Source of the DNA: Poseidonocella sedimentorum
GTDB lineage: Bacteria; Pseudomonadota; Alphaproteobacteria; Rhodobacterales; Rhodobacteraceae
Direction of reading: 5' to 3'
Assembly (NCBI RefSeq): GCF_900116005.1
Contig: NZ_FOYI01000003.1
Location: 288,992-352,991 of the forward strand
Length of the DNA stretch: 64,000 nt
Shown: in pieces, positions 38,448 to 47,178 of the stretch
How positions within the stretch are numbered: the first letter of the stretch is position 1
How the letters are laid out: every line of letters begins with the position of its first letter
The notes under the pieces: model-generated
Told to the model about the DNA's origin: nothing
The model's input: the letters and a program-made list of their open reading frames with translations, nothing else
The model's database searches: none
Position numbers and translations under genes: made by a program

Positions 38448-39740
38448 ATGTTCACCGATCCGCGCAGCGTGCTGACGCAAACCTTTCACAAGCTGCGCCG
38501 CACCAGCCGGATCCTCTGGGTGCGCGTGGCGCTGATCACCGGGCTTGCGGTGCTGGCCGCGCTGTCGGCCGAGCTGTTCGAAGCGGTGATCCCCCATGGC
38601 TCCACCGACCGTTTCTCCCAGAGCGCCACCTTGCCGATCCTGACGATCCTCGCCAACGGAATGCTCGCGGTCGCGACCTTCTCGCTGGGGGTCATGGTCT
38701 CCTCGCACCGCACGCTGGCCGAGCAATCGACGCCGCGCATCCACCGGCTGCTGATGGAGGACACCTCGACCCAATCGATGCTCGCCACCTTCATCGGCGC
38801 CTTCGTCTTCTCGCTCGTCGCGATCATCCTCTTCAACGCAGGCTATTACAGCGACGACGCGGCGGTGATCGTCTTTGCGGCGACGGTGCTGGTGGTGGGC
38901 GCGGTGGTGGTCTCGCTGGTGCGCTGGATCTCGCAGCTCACCCGGATCGGCTCGATGGAATACGCGCTGGACCGGGCCGAGAACGCGGCGCGCGAGACCT
39001 TCGAGGACATGCGCAGCACACCGCTTCTAGGGGGGCGGTCCTGGGCGGCGGATGGCGCGCCGGCGCATTCGACGGGTTTTGACGTGCCGCGCTCGGGGTT
39101 CCTGTCGCGGGTCGACATGGAGGCCTTGCAGGAGCTTGCGGAGCAGAACGACGCGGAGATCTACCTCGCCCACCAGCCGGGCGACCGGATCCTGAGCGGC
39201 GAACCGCTCGGCTGGATCGTCCCCGCGCGCGCGGATGCCGAAGGGGATGCCAAGCCGGATGCCAGCGCCTTTGTCATCGCCAACAGCCGGACCGTCGAGC
39301 AGGATCCGCGCTTTGCGCTCATCATTCTGCGCGAGGCCGCGGCCAAGGCGCTCTCGCCGGGGATCAACGATCAGGGGACGGCGATCGAGGTCATCGCGCG
39401 GCTGGAGCGGCTGCTGTGGGATGAGGCGCGCGAGACCGAGGCGCCTGAGCCGGCCTACCCCCGGGTCTACCTGCCCGAGCTGTCGCCCGAAGGCTTTCTG
39501 ATCCACGCCTTTCGCGGCATCGCCCGGGACGGGGCGGCGCATGGCGAGGTGATGATTGTGCTGATCGACGCGGTCGCGCGGCTGAGCCGCCACGCGCCGT
39601 TCTCGGACGGGGACGCGGGGCGCATCGTCCTGCAGGACATCCACGATTTCGCCATGGCCGGGCTCGCTACGGAGCGCGAAAAGGACCGGGTGCGCGCCGA
39701 ACTGGAGCGGGTCGGCTTCGAGCCCGACCCGAGCCCCTAG
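38448..39740 (+). CDS. DUF2254 membrane protein
   Basis: 430-aa inner-membrane protein of unknown function. Hydrophobic segments lie near residues 27-45, 68-86, 110-130 and 140-160, in the first 165 residues; the remaining 265 residues are soluble and contain the conserved FALIILREAAAKALSPGINDQGTA stretch of the family. ATG 38448 is preferred, with GGAG 6 nt upstream, over an earlier in-frame ATG. Its 3' end overlaps by 4 bp the convergent small gene at 39737. Nothing in the sequence gives a substrate. Confidence 0.88.
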   Translation: MFTDPRSVLTQTFHKLRRTSRILWVRVALITGLAVLAALSAELFEAVIPHGSTDRFSQSATLPILTILANGMLAVATFSLGVMVSSHRTLAEQSTPRIHRLLMEDTSTQSMLATFIGAFVFSLVAIILFNAGYYSDDAAVIVFAATVLVVGAVVVSLVRWISQLTRIGSMEYALDRAENAARETFEDMRSTPLLGGRSWAADGAPAHSTGFDVPRSGFLSRVDMEALQELAEQNDAEIYLAHQPGDRILSGEPLGWIVPARADAEGDAKPDASAFVIANSRTVEQDPRFALIILREAAAKALSPGINDQGTAIEVIARLERLLWDEARETEAPEPAYPRVYLPELSPEGFLIHAFRGIARDGAAHGEVMIVLIDAVARLSRHAPFSDGDAGRIVLQDIHDFAMAGLATEREKDRVRAELERVGFEPDPSP

Positions 39741-39940
39741 CCGTCCGGCGAGAGGACAGGTTCCGGCACGTTGCGGAACGGGCTTTCCTCGATTCCGGTC
39801 TGCTCCGCGCCGGTGCTCAGCGCGATGATGACAAGGACGATGGCCGCAATCAGCGCCGCAATCCCGCCCCAGAACATCCAGGACGGAAGCATGGCGCGCA
39901 GGCCGGCGATCTCGGGTTTTTCGGTCTCGGTGTGTCGCAT
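39737..39940 (-). CDS. Small single-pass membrane protein, unknown function
   Basis: 67 aa: a polar N-terminus (MRHTETEKPEIAGLRAMLP), one transmembrane helix (WMFWGGIAALIAAIVLVIIAL) and a short Pro-rich tail. I do not recognise a family. An exact EcfG-type promoter (GGAAC-N16-CGTT, minus strand 39973-39949) sits directly in front; its start point would be at or within a couple of bases of the ATG, implying a leaderless mRNA, or else an internal start at Met17 (39892). The promoter supports reality of the gene and a stress role. Confidence 0.62.
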   Translation of the reverse strand: MRHTETEKPEIAGLRAMLPSWMFWGGIAALIAAIVLVIIALSTGAEQTGIEESPFRNVPEPVLSPDG

Positions 39941-39941
39941 G

Positions 39942-39966
39942 GGAACTCAACGCCGCGGGGCAAGTT
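39942..39966 (+). promoter_or_regulatory. EcfG-like promoter, rightward (ferritin-like small protein)
   Basis: GGAAC at 39942-39946, 16 nt, then AGTT at 39963-39966; only the first -10 base differs from consensus. It lies about 70 nt before the start at 40037. Confidence 0.55.
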
Positions 39967-39973
39967 GGGTTCC
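39949..39973 (-). promoter_or_regulatory. EcfG-type promoter, leftward (small membrane protein)
   Basis: On the minus strand GGAAC (39973-39969), 16 nt, CGTT (39952-39949), an exact consensus match. It interlocks with a rightward EcfG-like promoter on the opposite strand. Confidence 0.68.
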
Positions 39974-40036
39974 CGAGACCCGTTTTACACCCAATTCCCC
40001 GCGCCGAAGGCCGGGATCAGCCCATGGGAGGCGCAG

Positions 40037-40471
40037 ATGATCGACCTTGTCGGAGAACGCAACACGGATCGCAAGGCGGTCGAGGCGCTGGCGGAGCTGC
40101 ATCTTGCGCTGCGCGACGGGATCGCGCTGCTGGATGCCCGGCCCGATCCGGATGATCCGCAGTGCCGCGCCGCGATGGCGCGCCTCGCCCCCCTCCACCG
40201 CGATCATCAGCACAGGCTCGATGAGATGGCCGATATCTTCGACGCGATGGCCGAGACCGGCGAGACCTGGGCCAAATGGCTGCATGATCAGGCGGGCGCA
40301 GAGGCCGGCGCGCCCGATCCCGTCCGGCTCGCCGCCATCCGCAGCGGCGAGCGCCGCATTCTTGGCGCCCTCGATGCCTGCATGGCCCAGATCGTCAACG
40401 ATCCGGTGCGCGGCACGCTGGAACAAATGCGCCAGGAGACCAATGACGCAACCGAAGCGCTGGACCTCTGA
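40037..40471 (+). CDS. Helical protein, possibly DUF2383/ferritin-like
   Basis: 144 aa, predicted all-helical, with long Leu/Ala/Glu/His-rich amphipathic stretches (EALAELHLALRDGIALLDA, LAPLHRDHQHRLDEMADIF). The pattern resembles the four-helix DUF2383/PA2169 proteins that often travel with stress genes, but I am not certain. ATG 40037 has GGGAGG 6 nt upstream, an excellent ribosome site, so the earlier in-frame codon is rejected. An EcfG-like promoter lies upstream and the EcfG-promoted csbD gene follows after 119 bp. Confidence 0.72.
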   Translation: MIDLVGERNTDRKAVEALAELHLALRDGIALLDARPDPDDPQCRAAMARLAPLHRDHQHRLDEMADIFDAMAETGETWAKWLHDQAGAEAGAPDPVRLAAIRSGERRILGALDACMAQIVNDPVRGTLEQMRQETNDATEALDL

Positions 40472-40523
40472 GGCGCCGTTGGGGCCCGCCGGCAAGCAAT
40501 TGCACATGGCGCGGAGATTTCCG

Positions 40524-40549
40524 GGAACGAAAGCCGGGCCGCCCTCGTT
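40524..40549 (+). promoter_or_regulatory. EcfG-type promoter of csbD
   Basis: GGAAC at 40524-40528, 17 nt, CGTT at 40546-40549, an exact consensus match 41 nt before the csbD start. Confidence 0.78.
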
Positions 40550-40590
40550 GGTTTGCCAGACCCACACGTGAAACCTGAAAGGAAAGCGTC

Positions 40591-40785
40591 ATGAATTGGG
40601 ACCAAGTCCAAGGCAAATGGAAAGAATTCAAAGGCAATGCCCAGGCGAAATGGGGCGAGCTGACCGACGACGAGCTCGACCAGGTCGATGGCAACCGTGA
40701 AGCGCTGGAAGGCAAGATCCAGGCGAAATACGGCAAGACCAAGGAAGAGGCGCGTCGCGAAGTCGACGAGTGGCTAGACTCCTGA
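40591..40785 (+). CDS. csbD: CsbD-family stress protein
   Basis: 64-aa acidic/basic hydrophilic protein of the CsbD/YjbJ family, starting MNWDQVQGKWKEFKGNAQ and containing the repeated GK-x-Q-x-KYGK pattern. These are abundant small proteins of the general stress response in many bacteria, with unclear molecular action. A GAAAGGAAAG ribosome site precedes the ATG, and a perfect EcfG-type promoter lies upstream, so expression in stationary phase or stress is expected. A GC-rich hairpin follows the stop. Confidence 0.93.
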   Translation: MNWDQVQGKWKEFKGNAQAKWGELTDDELDQVDGNREALEGKIQAKYGKTKEEARREVDEWLDS

Positions 40786-40798
40786 ATTCGCAAGACAG

Positions 40799-40821
40799 CA
40801 GGGGCGCCGCGCGCGCCCCTG
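40799..40821 (+). terminator. Hairpin after csbD
   Basis: Arms CAGGGGCGC and GCGCCCCTG with a 5-nt loop, 14 bp after the stop, no T-tract. Probable transcript end or 3' stabiliser. Confidence 0.5.
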
Positions 40822-40989
40822 CCTGCCCCTCGCCCGCAGGCATCGAGCCGCGCCGCGCCACGGCGTCAAGACGCCGCTCGCAGGGCGCCTGTGGTACCCG
40901 CTTGACGCGAAGGATCGAATTCACCTCACTCGCCGCGGGTGGTACGTTTGAAGGATGATGCCTTCGATTCGTCCCGACCTCACACTCCA

Positions 40990-41541
40990 ATGACGCTCCG
41001 AAACCGCCTCCGGCGCGATCTTTCGGCGTCTCACGGCGTTCTTGATGAGCGCGTTTCCCTCTTCTCCCTGACCGATCGCCGCGGCTTCACCGGCTTTCTG
41101 CGGATGCAGCAGGCCGCGCTTGGCCGACTTCAGCAGGCCGAAGCGGGCGGTCTGACCCGCGCGCTTATCCCTGCGCTTCTCGCCCGCACCGAGGCCGATC
41201 TGGCGGAGCTGAATGCCGCGCCGCTTTCGCCGCATCCTGCGCCGCTTCACCCGCTGGACCCGCTCGCGGTCGATTATGTGATCGCCGGCTCGCGGCTCGG
41301 CACCGTTCTGCTCCGCGCCCGCTGGGCCGCCTCGGAGAACCCCGACGTTCAGCGCGCCGCGCAGTATTTCTCTGCGCCCGACGGGCTCGACATCTGGCGC
41401 GCCGTCGCCGAGACCGCTCGCGCCATGCCCGCCGAGACCCGGCAAGCCGATCGCATCGTCGCCGATGCCGCCGCGCTCCTCACCCTTTACGGCGATCTCG
41501 CCGCCCGCGCCGCATTGGAGGACGCATCCGTCCATGTCTGA
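40990..41541 (+). CDS. bphO: Biliverdin-producing heme oxygenase (BphO)
   Basis: 183-aa heme oxygenase-like protein that would open heme to biliverdin, the chromophore of the downstream phytochrome. The likely proximal heme ligand is His15 in LSASHGVLDERVSLF; the distal-helix region DYVIAGSRLGTVLLRARW fits the family. Length is near that of bacterial BphO. ATG 40990 has no strong ribosome site; a GTG at 40939 in frame is an alternative. Its stop overlaps the start of bphP by 8 bp, so the two are co-translated, a standard bphO-bphP arrangement. Confidence 0.86.
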   Translation: MTLRNRLRRDLSASHGVLDERVSLFSLTDRRGFTGFLRMQQAALGRLQQAEAGGLTRALIPALLARTEADLAELNAAPLSPHPAPLHPLDPLAVDYVIAGSRLGTVLLRARWAASENPDVQRAAQYFSAPDGLDIWRAVAETARAMPAETRQADRIVADAAALLTLYGDLAARAALEDASVHV

Positions 41542-44095
41542 ACCTCGCCCCGACCTCGATCCGCCCGAGGTCGACCTGACCAACTGTGACCGCGAGCCGA
41601 TCCACATCCCCGGCCGCATCCAGCATTACGGCTGTCTGGTCGCGATCTCCGCCGACTGGATGATCGCCCACGTCTCCGAGAATTGCGACGAGGTGCTCGG
41701 CCGGTCCGCGAAAGACATGCTCGGGATGCGCTTCGTGGAGTTCTTCTCCGAAGAGACGGTGCATTTCCTGCGCTCCCGGATCCAGATCCTGGCGCTCGCG
41801 GACAGCACCGCGCGTGTCTATGACTACGATCTGATGGGCGACGGGCGGCGCTTCGACGTCTCGATCCACTACGCCGGCCGCATGCTGGTGTTCGAATTCG
41901 AACCGCGCGGCGCGAGCGACGTCCGGCGCGACGATCTCGCCCTTGTCCAGCCGCTGATCGCGCGCGTCCAACGCCATAACACGCTGGAGAAAATCGCCGC
42001 CGAGGGCGCCCGCGCGCTCAAGGGGCTGACCGGGATAGACCGCGTCATGGTCTACCGCTTCGAGCCCGATGGCTCGGGCGTGGTGATCGCCGAAGCCGTC
42101 TCTCCGGGGCTCGAGCCCTTCCTCGGCCTGCGCTACCCCGCGAGCGACATTCCCAAACAGGCCCGCGCGCTCTACACGCGCAATCTGCTGCGCATCATCC
42201 CCGACATTCGCGGCGAGACCTATCGCATCCTGCCCGAGCTCGGCCCCGAGGGCGCGCCGGTGGACCTCTCCAAAGCGGTGACCCGCGCGGTCTCGCCGAT
42301 CCATCTGGAGTATCTCCGGAACATGGGCGTTCAGGCCTCGATGTCTGTGTCGATCCTGCGCAAGGGCGAGCTCTGGGGGCTCTTCGCCTGCCACCATTAC
42401 GCGCCCTTTCACCTCGACTTTCAAAAGCGCAGCGCGGTGGAGCTCTTCGTCCAGCTCTTCAACTACGAGCTCGCGCAGTTCGAGATCACCCAGGAGCTCG
42501 CCGAAGTCGACAAGGCGCGCGGCGTGCACGACCGCCTCATGTCCCAGATCTCAAGCGGCGAATCCCTGTTCGATCTCTTCGATGCAGTCGCCGACGAGCT
42601 CGAGCCGATTATCCCCCATGACGGGGTTGCGGTCTATTCCGGCGGCGACTATCGCGCCCGCGGCATGGCCCCGACCAAGGAGGAATTCATCCCCCTCGCG
42701 CGGTTCCTCAACACCGCCGAGGCCGCGCAGGTCTATGCCACGGACAACCTCGCCGCGCGCTTTGCCGGCGCCGATGTCTTTGCGGGGCGCATCGCGGGCG
42801 TCCTGGCGCTGCCGATCTCGCGCACCCCGCGCGATTACCTCGTGCTCTTCCGCCGCGAAGTGGCGCGCTCGGTCACATGGGCGGGCAATCCCGACAAACC
42901 CGCAAGCCTCGGGCCCAACGGCGTCCGCCTGACCCCGCGCAAGAGCTTCGAAGCCTGGCAGGAGATCGTCCGCGATCACTCCAGCCCGTGGCGCCCGCGC
43001 GAGCTGCGGGCCGCCGAGGTGCTTCGGGTGACGCTGCTTGAGGTGGTGATCAAGCTCGCCGATGAGGCCAGCGAAAAGATGCGCCGCGCGCAGGACCAGC
43101 AAGAGCTGCTCATCGCCGAGCTCAACCACCGGGTCCGCAACATCCTCAACCTGATCCGCAGCCTCGTGACGCAAACCCGCGGCGGCGCCGACACGCTGGA
43201 GTCCTATGCCGCCCTGCTCGATGCGCGCATCCATGCCCTCGCACGCGCCCATGACCAGCTCACCAAGCGCGACTGGGCCTGGGTCCCGCTCCAGACGCTG
43301 ATCAGCAACGAGGTCAACGCCTTCCTCTCCGATCGCGCCGATCGGGTGGTGATCTCCGGCGCGCATGTCGATCTGTCGCCCTCCGCCTTCACCACGCTGG
43401 CGCTGGTCGTCCACGAGCTGATGACCAATTCCGCCAAGTATGGCGCTCTGAGCCAGAGTGGCGGGCGTGTCGAGATCGCGATTGATCTCGATCCGGACGG
43501 CACCGCGCTGCTGAACTGGCGCGAAACCGGCGGACCGCCGGTACAGCCGCCCACACGCAAGGGGTTCGGCACGACGATCATCGAACGCTCCGTGCCCTTT
43601 GAGCTCAACGGCACGGCCGAGATCCGCTACCGCGTCGCCGGTGTTTCGGCGGCCTTCACCATCCCCGGCGGGCACGTCGAGCCCGGCGCGCCCCCGGCGC
43701 CGGAGGTGGTGGCCAATGTGCCGGAGAGACCCTCCGATCCCACACCGCTTACGGGCTCCGCGCTTGTGCTCGAAGACAACATGATCATCGCGATGGACGC
43801 GGCCGATATCCTCACCGAGCTCGGCGCGCAGGAGGTGCACACGGCCTCGAAGGTCTCGGAGGCGATGGAGCTTCTGGAGCGCGAGAGCATCGATTTCGTC
43901 CTGCTGGACGTGAACCTCGGCGGCGAGACCTCGCAAGCCGTGGCCGAACGCTGCGCCGAAGCGGGCATCCGCGCGGTGCTGGCCACGGGCTACGGCGGCG
44001 ACGGCGAGGTGGTGGCCGATTTCCCGGATCTGGAGGTGCTGCGCAAACCCTATACCGCCGACCATCTGCGCTACCTGCTGCGGGGCAACGGGTGA
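41534..44095 (+). CDS. bphP: Bacteriophytochrome hybrid histidine kinase (PAS-GAF-PHY-HWE-REC)
   Basis: 853-aa red/far-red light sensor. Biliverdin should attach to Cys18 in LTNCDREPIHIPGRIQHYG. The GAF domain shows YPASDIPKQARALY near 203 and SPIHLEYLRNMG near 255; the PHY domain runs to about 500. The kinase is of the HWE family: phospho-acceptor His532 in AELNHRVRNILNLI and the diagnostic W-x-E in NWRETGG near 662. A receiver domain follows with Asp792 in FVLLDVNLGG. No separate response regulator is nearby. HWE kinases often feed PhyR of the general stress response; the nearby EcfG-type promoters make this worth testing. Confidence 0.95.
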   Translation: MSEPRPDLDPPEVDLTNCDREPIHIPGRIQHYGCLVAISADWMIAHVSENCDEVLGRSAKDMLGMRFVEFFSEETVHFLRSRIQILALADSTARVYDYDLMGDGRRFDVSIHYAGRMLVFEFEPRGASDVRRDDLALVQPLIARVQRHNTLEKIAAEGARALKGLTGIDRVMVYRFEPDGSGVVIAEAVSPGLEPFLGLRYPASDIPKQARALYTRNLLRIIPDIRGETYRILPELGPEGAPVDLSKAVTRAVSPIHLEYLRNMGVQASMSVSILRKGELWGLFACHHYAPFHLDFQKRSAVELFVQLFNYELAQFEITQELAEVDKARGVHDRLMSQISSGESLFDLFDAVADELEPIIPHDGVAVYSGGDYRARGMAPTKEEFIPLARFLNTAEAAQVYATDNLAARFAGADVFAGRIAGVLALPISRTPRDYLVLFRREVARSVTWAGNPDKPASLGPNGVRLTPRKSFEAWQEIVRDHSSPWRPRELRAAEVLRVTLLEVVIKLADEASEKMRRAQDQQELLIAELNHRVRNILNLIRSLVTQTRGGADTLESYAALLDARIHALARAHDQLTKRDWAWVPLQTLISNEVNAFLSDRADRVVISGAHVDLSPSAFTTLALVVHELMTNSAKYGALSQSGGRVEIAIDLDPDGTALLNWRETGGPPVQPPTRKGFGTTIIERSVPFELNGTAEIRYRVAGVSAAFTIPGGHVEPGAPPAPEVVANVPERPSDPTPLTGSALVLEDNMIIAMDAADILTELGAQEVHTASKVSEAMELLERESIDFVLLDVNLGGETSQAVAERCAEAGIRAVLATGYGGDGEVVADFPDLEVLRKPYTADHLRYLLRGNG

Positions 44096-45735
44096 GCGGG
44101 CCCGGCCCGCGCATTGCACTCGTCGGGATGGGCCCGCGCGCCCTTGGCGCTCTGGAGGCGCTGGCCGAACGGGCTCGCGCGCGCGGGATCAGATGCGCGG
44201 TCGACGGGTTCGACCCCTTCGCCGCTCCCGGTGCGGGCCCGAATTTCGATCCGGACGAAAGCCCGATCTGCAAGCTCAACATCCCGCTGCGCGATATCGC
44301 CATCCGCCCGCCGGAGAGCTCGGGCGTGGGCCGCTTTGCCGACTGGTCCAAGGCCGGTCTCGGGCCCGATGACTTCCCCACCCGCGCCGAGCTCGGGCGT
44401 TACCTCTGCGCCCGCTACGACGATCTCCTTCGCCAGAACGTGCTCGACATCCGCCATCTTCGCCACCGCATCACCGCCCTCAGCCGGCGCGCGGACGGCT
44501 GGTACCTGACCCATGGCGCGGGCTGGCTGGGCCCCTATGACGAGGTGCTCCTCACGCTGGGCCAACCGCCCAGCCGCCCAGATCCGCAAAAAGCCGACTG
44601 GGCCGAGCATGTGGCGCAGGGCGCGGGCGCTTTGGCGGAGGCCTATCCGGCGCGGGAACTCGCCGTCGCGGCAAGGGAGTGGGCCGGGAAAACCGTTGCG
44701 ATCCGGGGGCTTGCCCTCTCGGCCTTTGATATCCTGCGCGTGCTGACCTGCGAACAGGGCGGCACGTTCACCGAAGAGGGCTATCGCGCCTCCGGGCGCG
44801 AGCCCGCGCGCATCCTGCCGTTTTCGCTCAATGGGCAGCCGCCCTACCCCAAGCCGCTGACCGAGACGCTCGACGCCTGTTTCGCGCCGCTGGAGACCGA
44901 GACCGCACGCTTCACGGCGGCGATTGAGGAGGCCGCCTCCGCCGCGAGCCCGGAGGCCGCGCGCGCCGCGCTCAATGCCGCGCTTATCCCGCCGATGGCG
45001 CGCATCCTGCGCTCCTCCAGCACAGCCGTCGATGAGGCCGCACTGCACGATTGGCTCGCGCAGGAATGGGCCGAGCCTGGCTCACAGCAGGACGAGACCG
45101 CGGGCCCCGAAGAGACCCTCGATCGCGGCATCGCCATGGCCACCGGAGCGGCGCCGCCCGGCATCGGCTATGTGCTGGGCCAGTTGTGGCGCAAATGGCA
45201 GGACCCGTTTCGCGCCGGTTACAACCCCGCCGAAACCCCGGCGGAAACCGCCGAGGCGCTGGTGGGGTTTGACGAGGGTCTCAAGCGCTATTCCTACGGG
45301 CCGCCGGTGGCGTCGAGCCGCGAGCTGCGGGCGCTGATCGATGCGGGGCTGGTGCGGCTGGATCTGGCCGTCGATCCTGAGATCGAGATGACCGGGAGCG
45401 GCTGGACCCTTGCCAAAAGCGGCAACCAAGAGGCGGTTTCGGTGATGATCGACGCGGTCATGCCGAGCCCCGATCCGATGACATTGGACGCGCCGCTTGT
45501 GGATGAGCTCATCGATGAGGGCTGGGTCGTGCGGCTGAGCGAGGCGCTGGCGGCGCACACCGCCGCCGATGGCGGGCTGATCGGCGCGGAGGGCCGCGAT
45601 GTGCCGCCCGGGCTCTGTCTTCTGGGCCGTCTCGCGCTCGGCAGCGTCATCGCGGTGGATTCGCTGCACGACTGTTTCGGGGAGGCCTCGGACCGCTGGG
45701 CCCGAGGCGTCCTGTCACGTCAGGCGGGCGCCTAA
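44092..45735 (+). CDS. FAD/NAD(P)-binding oxidoreductase-like protein
   Basis: 547-aa protein of the FAD/NAD(P)-binding (NAD_binding_9-like) family. The N-terminal dinucleotide fold reads IALVGMGPRALGALEAL, followed by FDPFAAPGAGPNFDPDESP and KLNIPLRDI. A further Rossmann-like part is near TVAIRGLALSAFDILRVLT. Substrate and partner are unknown. It begins with GTG 44092 overlapping the bphP stop (GTGA), so it is the third gene of the phytochrome operon, an uncommon companion. Its 3' end overlaps the convergent aldehyde dehydrogenase gene by 4 bp. Confidence 0.83.
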   Translation: MSGPGPRIALVGMGPRALGALEALAERARARGIRCAVDGFDPFAAPGAGPNFDPDESPICKLNIPLRDIAIRPPESSGVGRFADWSKAGLGPDDFPTRAELGRYLCARYDDLLRQNVLDIRHLRHRITALSRRADGWYLTHGAGWLGPYDEVLLTLGQPPSRPDPQKADWAEHVAQGAGALAEAYPARELAVAAREWAGKTVAIRGLALSAFDILRVLTCEQGGTFTEEGYRASGREPARILPFSLNGQPPYPKPLTETLDACFAPLETETARFTAAIEEAASAASPEAARAALNAALIPPMARILRSSSTAVDEAALHDWLAQEWAEPGSQQDETAGPEETLDRGIAMATGAAPPGIGYVLGQLWRKWQDPFRAGYNPAETPAETAEALVGFDEGLKRYSYGPPVASSRELRALIDAGLVRLDLAVDPEIEMTGSGWTLAKSGNQEAVSVMIDAVMPSPDPMTLDAPLVDELIDEGWVVRLSEALAAHTAADGGLIGAEGRDVPPGLCLLGRLALGSVIAVDSLHDCFGEASDRWARGVLSRQAGA

Positions 45736-47105
45736 GGCAGGTAAACGGCCTTGGCATTGACGAATTCGTGCAGCCCGAACCCGCCGTGCTCGCGGCCATA
45801 CCCGCTGTCTTTCACCCCGCCGAAGGGCATGTTGGGATGCGCGGCGCCAAAGCCGTTGATCCGCACCATGCCGGTGTCGAACCGGGTGCGCGCCAGCTCG
45901 CGGGCGCGCTCGACGTCACGCGAAAAGATACCCCCGCCAAGCCCGTAGCGGCTGTCATTGGCGATGCGCATCGCGTCCTCGTCATCGCGGGCGCGGATCA
46001 CGCTGGCGACCGGGCCGAAAATCTCATCGTCATAGGCGGGCATCCCGGGCGTCACATCGCCCAGAACCGTCGCGGGATAAAAGGCGCCCTCGCCGTCGGG
46101 GATCTCGCCGCCGCAAAGCAGCGTCGCGCCCTTCTCAAGGCTCTCCCGGACCTGCCCGTCCACGGTCTCGCGCTGCTCGAAGCTGCTCATCGGGCCAAGC
46201 TCGGTCTCGGGCTGGGCGGGATCGCCCATGCGGATGGCGCCCATCGCGGCGGTGAAGCCGTCGACAAAGCGGTCATAGACCGCCTCGGTCACGATGAAGC
46301 GCTTGGCGTTCACGCAGGTCTGGCCATTGTTGTAGAGTCGCCCCTGAACCGAGAGCGAGACGGCCTCGTCCACGTCGGCGTCCTCAAGAACGAGGTAGGC
46401 GTCATTGGAGCCGAGCTCGAGCACGGTCTTCTTGAGCGCGGCCCCCGCCTTGGCGGCCACATGCCGGCCCGCGCCGTCCGATCCGGTGAGGGTCACGCCG
46501 CGGATCTTGGGGTGGTCGATGATCTCGTCGGAGATGTCGTGATCGATGATCAACACGCCGAAGAGATGCTCGGGCAGCCCCGCATCCACACAGATCTCGC
46601 GCAGGCGCAGCGCGCTGCCGGTGCAGATCGAGGCGTGTTTGAGAACGCAGGCATTGCCCGCCATCAGCGTCGCCGCGAGGACGCGCACCGGCTGGTAGAG
46701 CGGGAAATTCCACGGCTGGATCGAATAGATCACGCCGATCGGCTGGAAGGTCACGAGGCCGGACTTGCCGTCGCCGAGATCGCGCGGCTGATCGGCGAGC
46801 GCCTCGGGCCCATGTTCGGCGGCGTAGTCGAAAAGCGCGGCGCAGAGCGCGACCTCGTCCTTCCCCGCCGAGAGCAGCTTGCCCATTTCGCAGGTCATCA
46901 GCCGGGCCAGCTCGTCGCTGTGATCGCGCAGCGCGCCGGCGATCCGGTGCAGGATCCCGGCGCGGTACTCGAAGCTCTCATCGCGCCAGTCAAGGAAGGC
47001 CTCATGCGCGGCATCAACCAGCTCGAAGGCTTTGTCACGGGACATTTGCTCGTAGCTTGCGAGCTTTTTCGAGGTGGTCGGGTCGAATGTTTCTACCTTG
47101 GACAT
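45732..47105 (-). CDS. NAD(P)-dependent succinate-semialdehyde dehydrogenase-like aldehyde dehydrogenase
   Basis: 457-aa aldehyde dehydrogenase, oxidising an aldehyde (probably succinate semialdehyde) to the acid. Catalytic Cys264 is in NNGQTCVNAKRF and general-base Glu230 in TVLELGSNDAYLVLEDADVD; the nucleotide-binding part holds IQPWNFPLYQPVRVLA. Length matches the Sad/YneI-type short SSADHs. ATG 47105 has AGGAG 8 nt upstream. An exact EcfG-type promoter 30 nt upstream implies induction in the general stress response. No GABA aminotransferase gene adjoins. Confidence 0.9.
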   Translation of the reverse strand: MSKVETFDPTTSKKLASYEQMSRDKAFELVDAAHEAFLDWRDESFEYRAGILHRIAGALRDHSDELARLMTCEMGKLLSAGKDEVALCAALFDYAAEHGPEALADQPRDLGDGKSGLVTFQPIGVIYSIQPWNFPLYQPVRVLAATLMAGNACVLKHASICTGSALRLREICVDAGLPEHLFGVLIIDHDISDEIIDHPKIRGVTLTGSDGAGRHVAAKAGAALKKTVLELGSNDAYLVLEDADVDEAVSLSVQGRLYNNGQTCVNAKRFIVTEAVYDRFVDGFTAAMGAIRMGDPAQPETELGPMSSFEQRETVDGQVRESLEKGATLLCGGEIPDGEGAFYPATVLGDVTPGMPAYDDEIFGPVASVIRARDDEDAMRIANDSRYGLGGGIFSRDVERARELARTRFDTGMVRINGFGAAHPNMPFGGVKDSGYGREHGGFGLHEFVNAKAVYLP

Positions 47106-47135
47106 CGCGCATCTCCTGCCATTGCGTGGCAGGTC

Positions 47136-47161
47136 AACGCGCCGCCGGGGCGCAAGGTTCC
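47136..47161 (-). promoter_or_regulatory. EcfG-type promoter of the aldehyde dehydrogenase gene
   Basis: On the minus strand GGAAC (47161-47157), 17 nt, CGTT (47139-47136): exact consensus, 30 nt before the start codon. Confidence 0.75.
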
Positions 47162-47178
47162 GTCCCGGGGCGCGCGGC

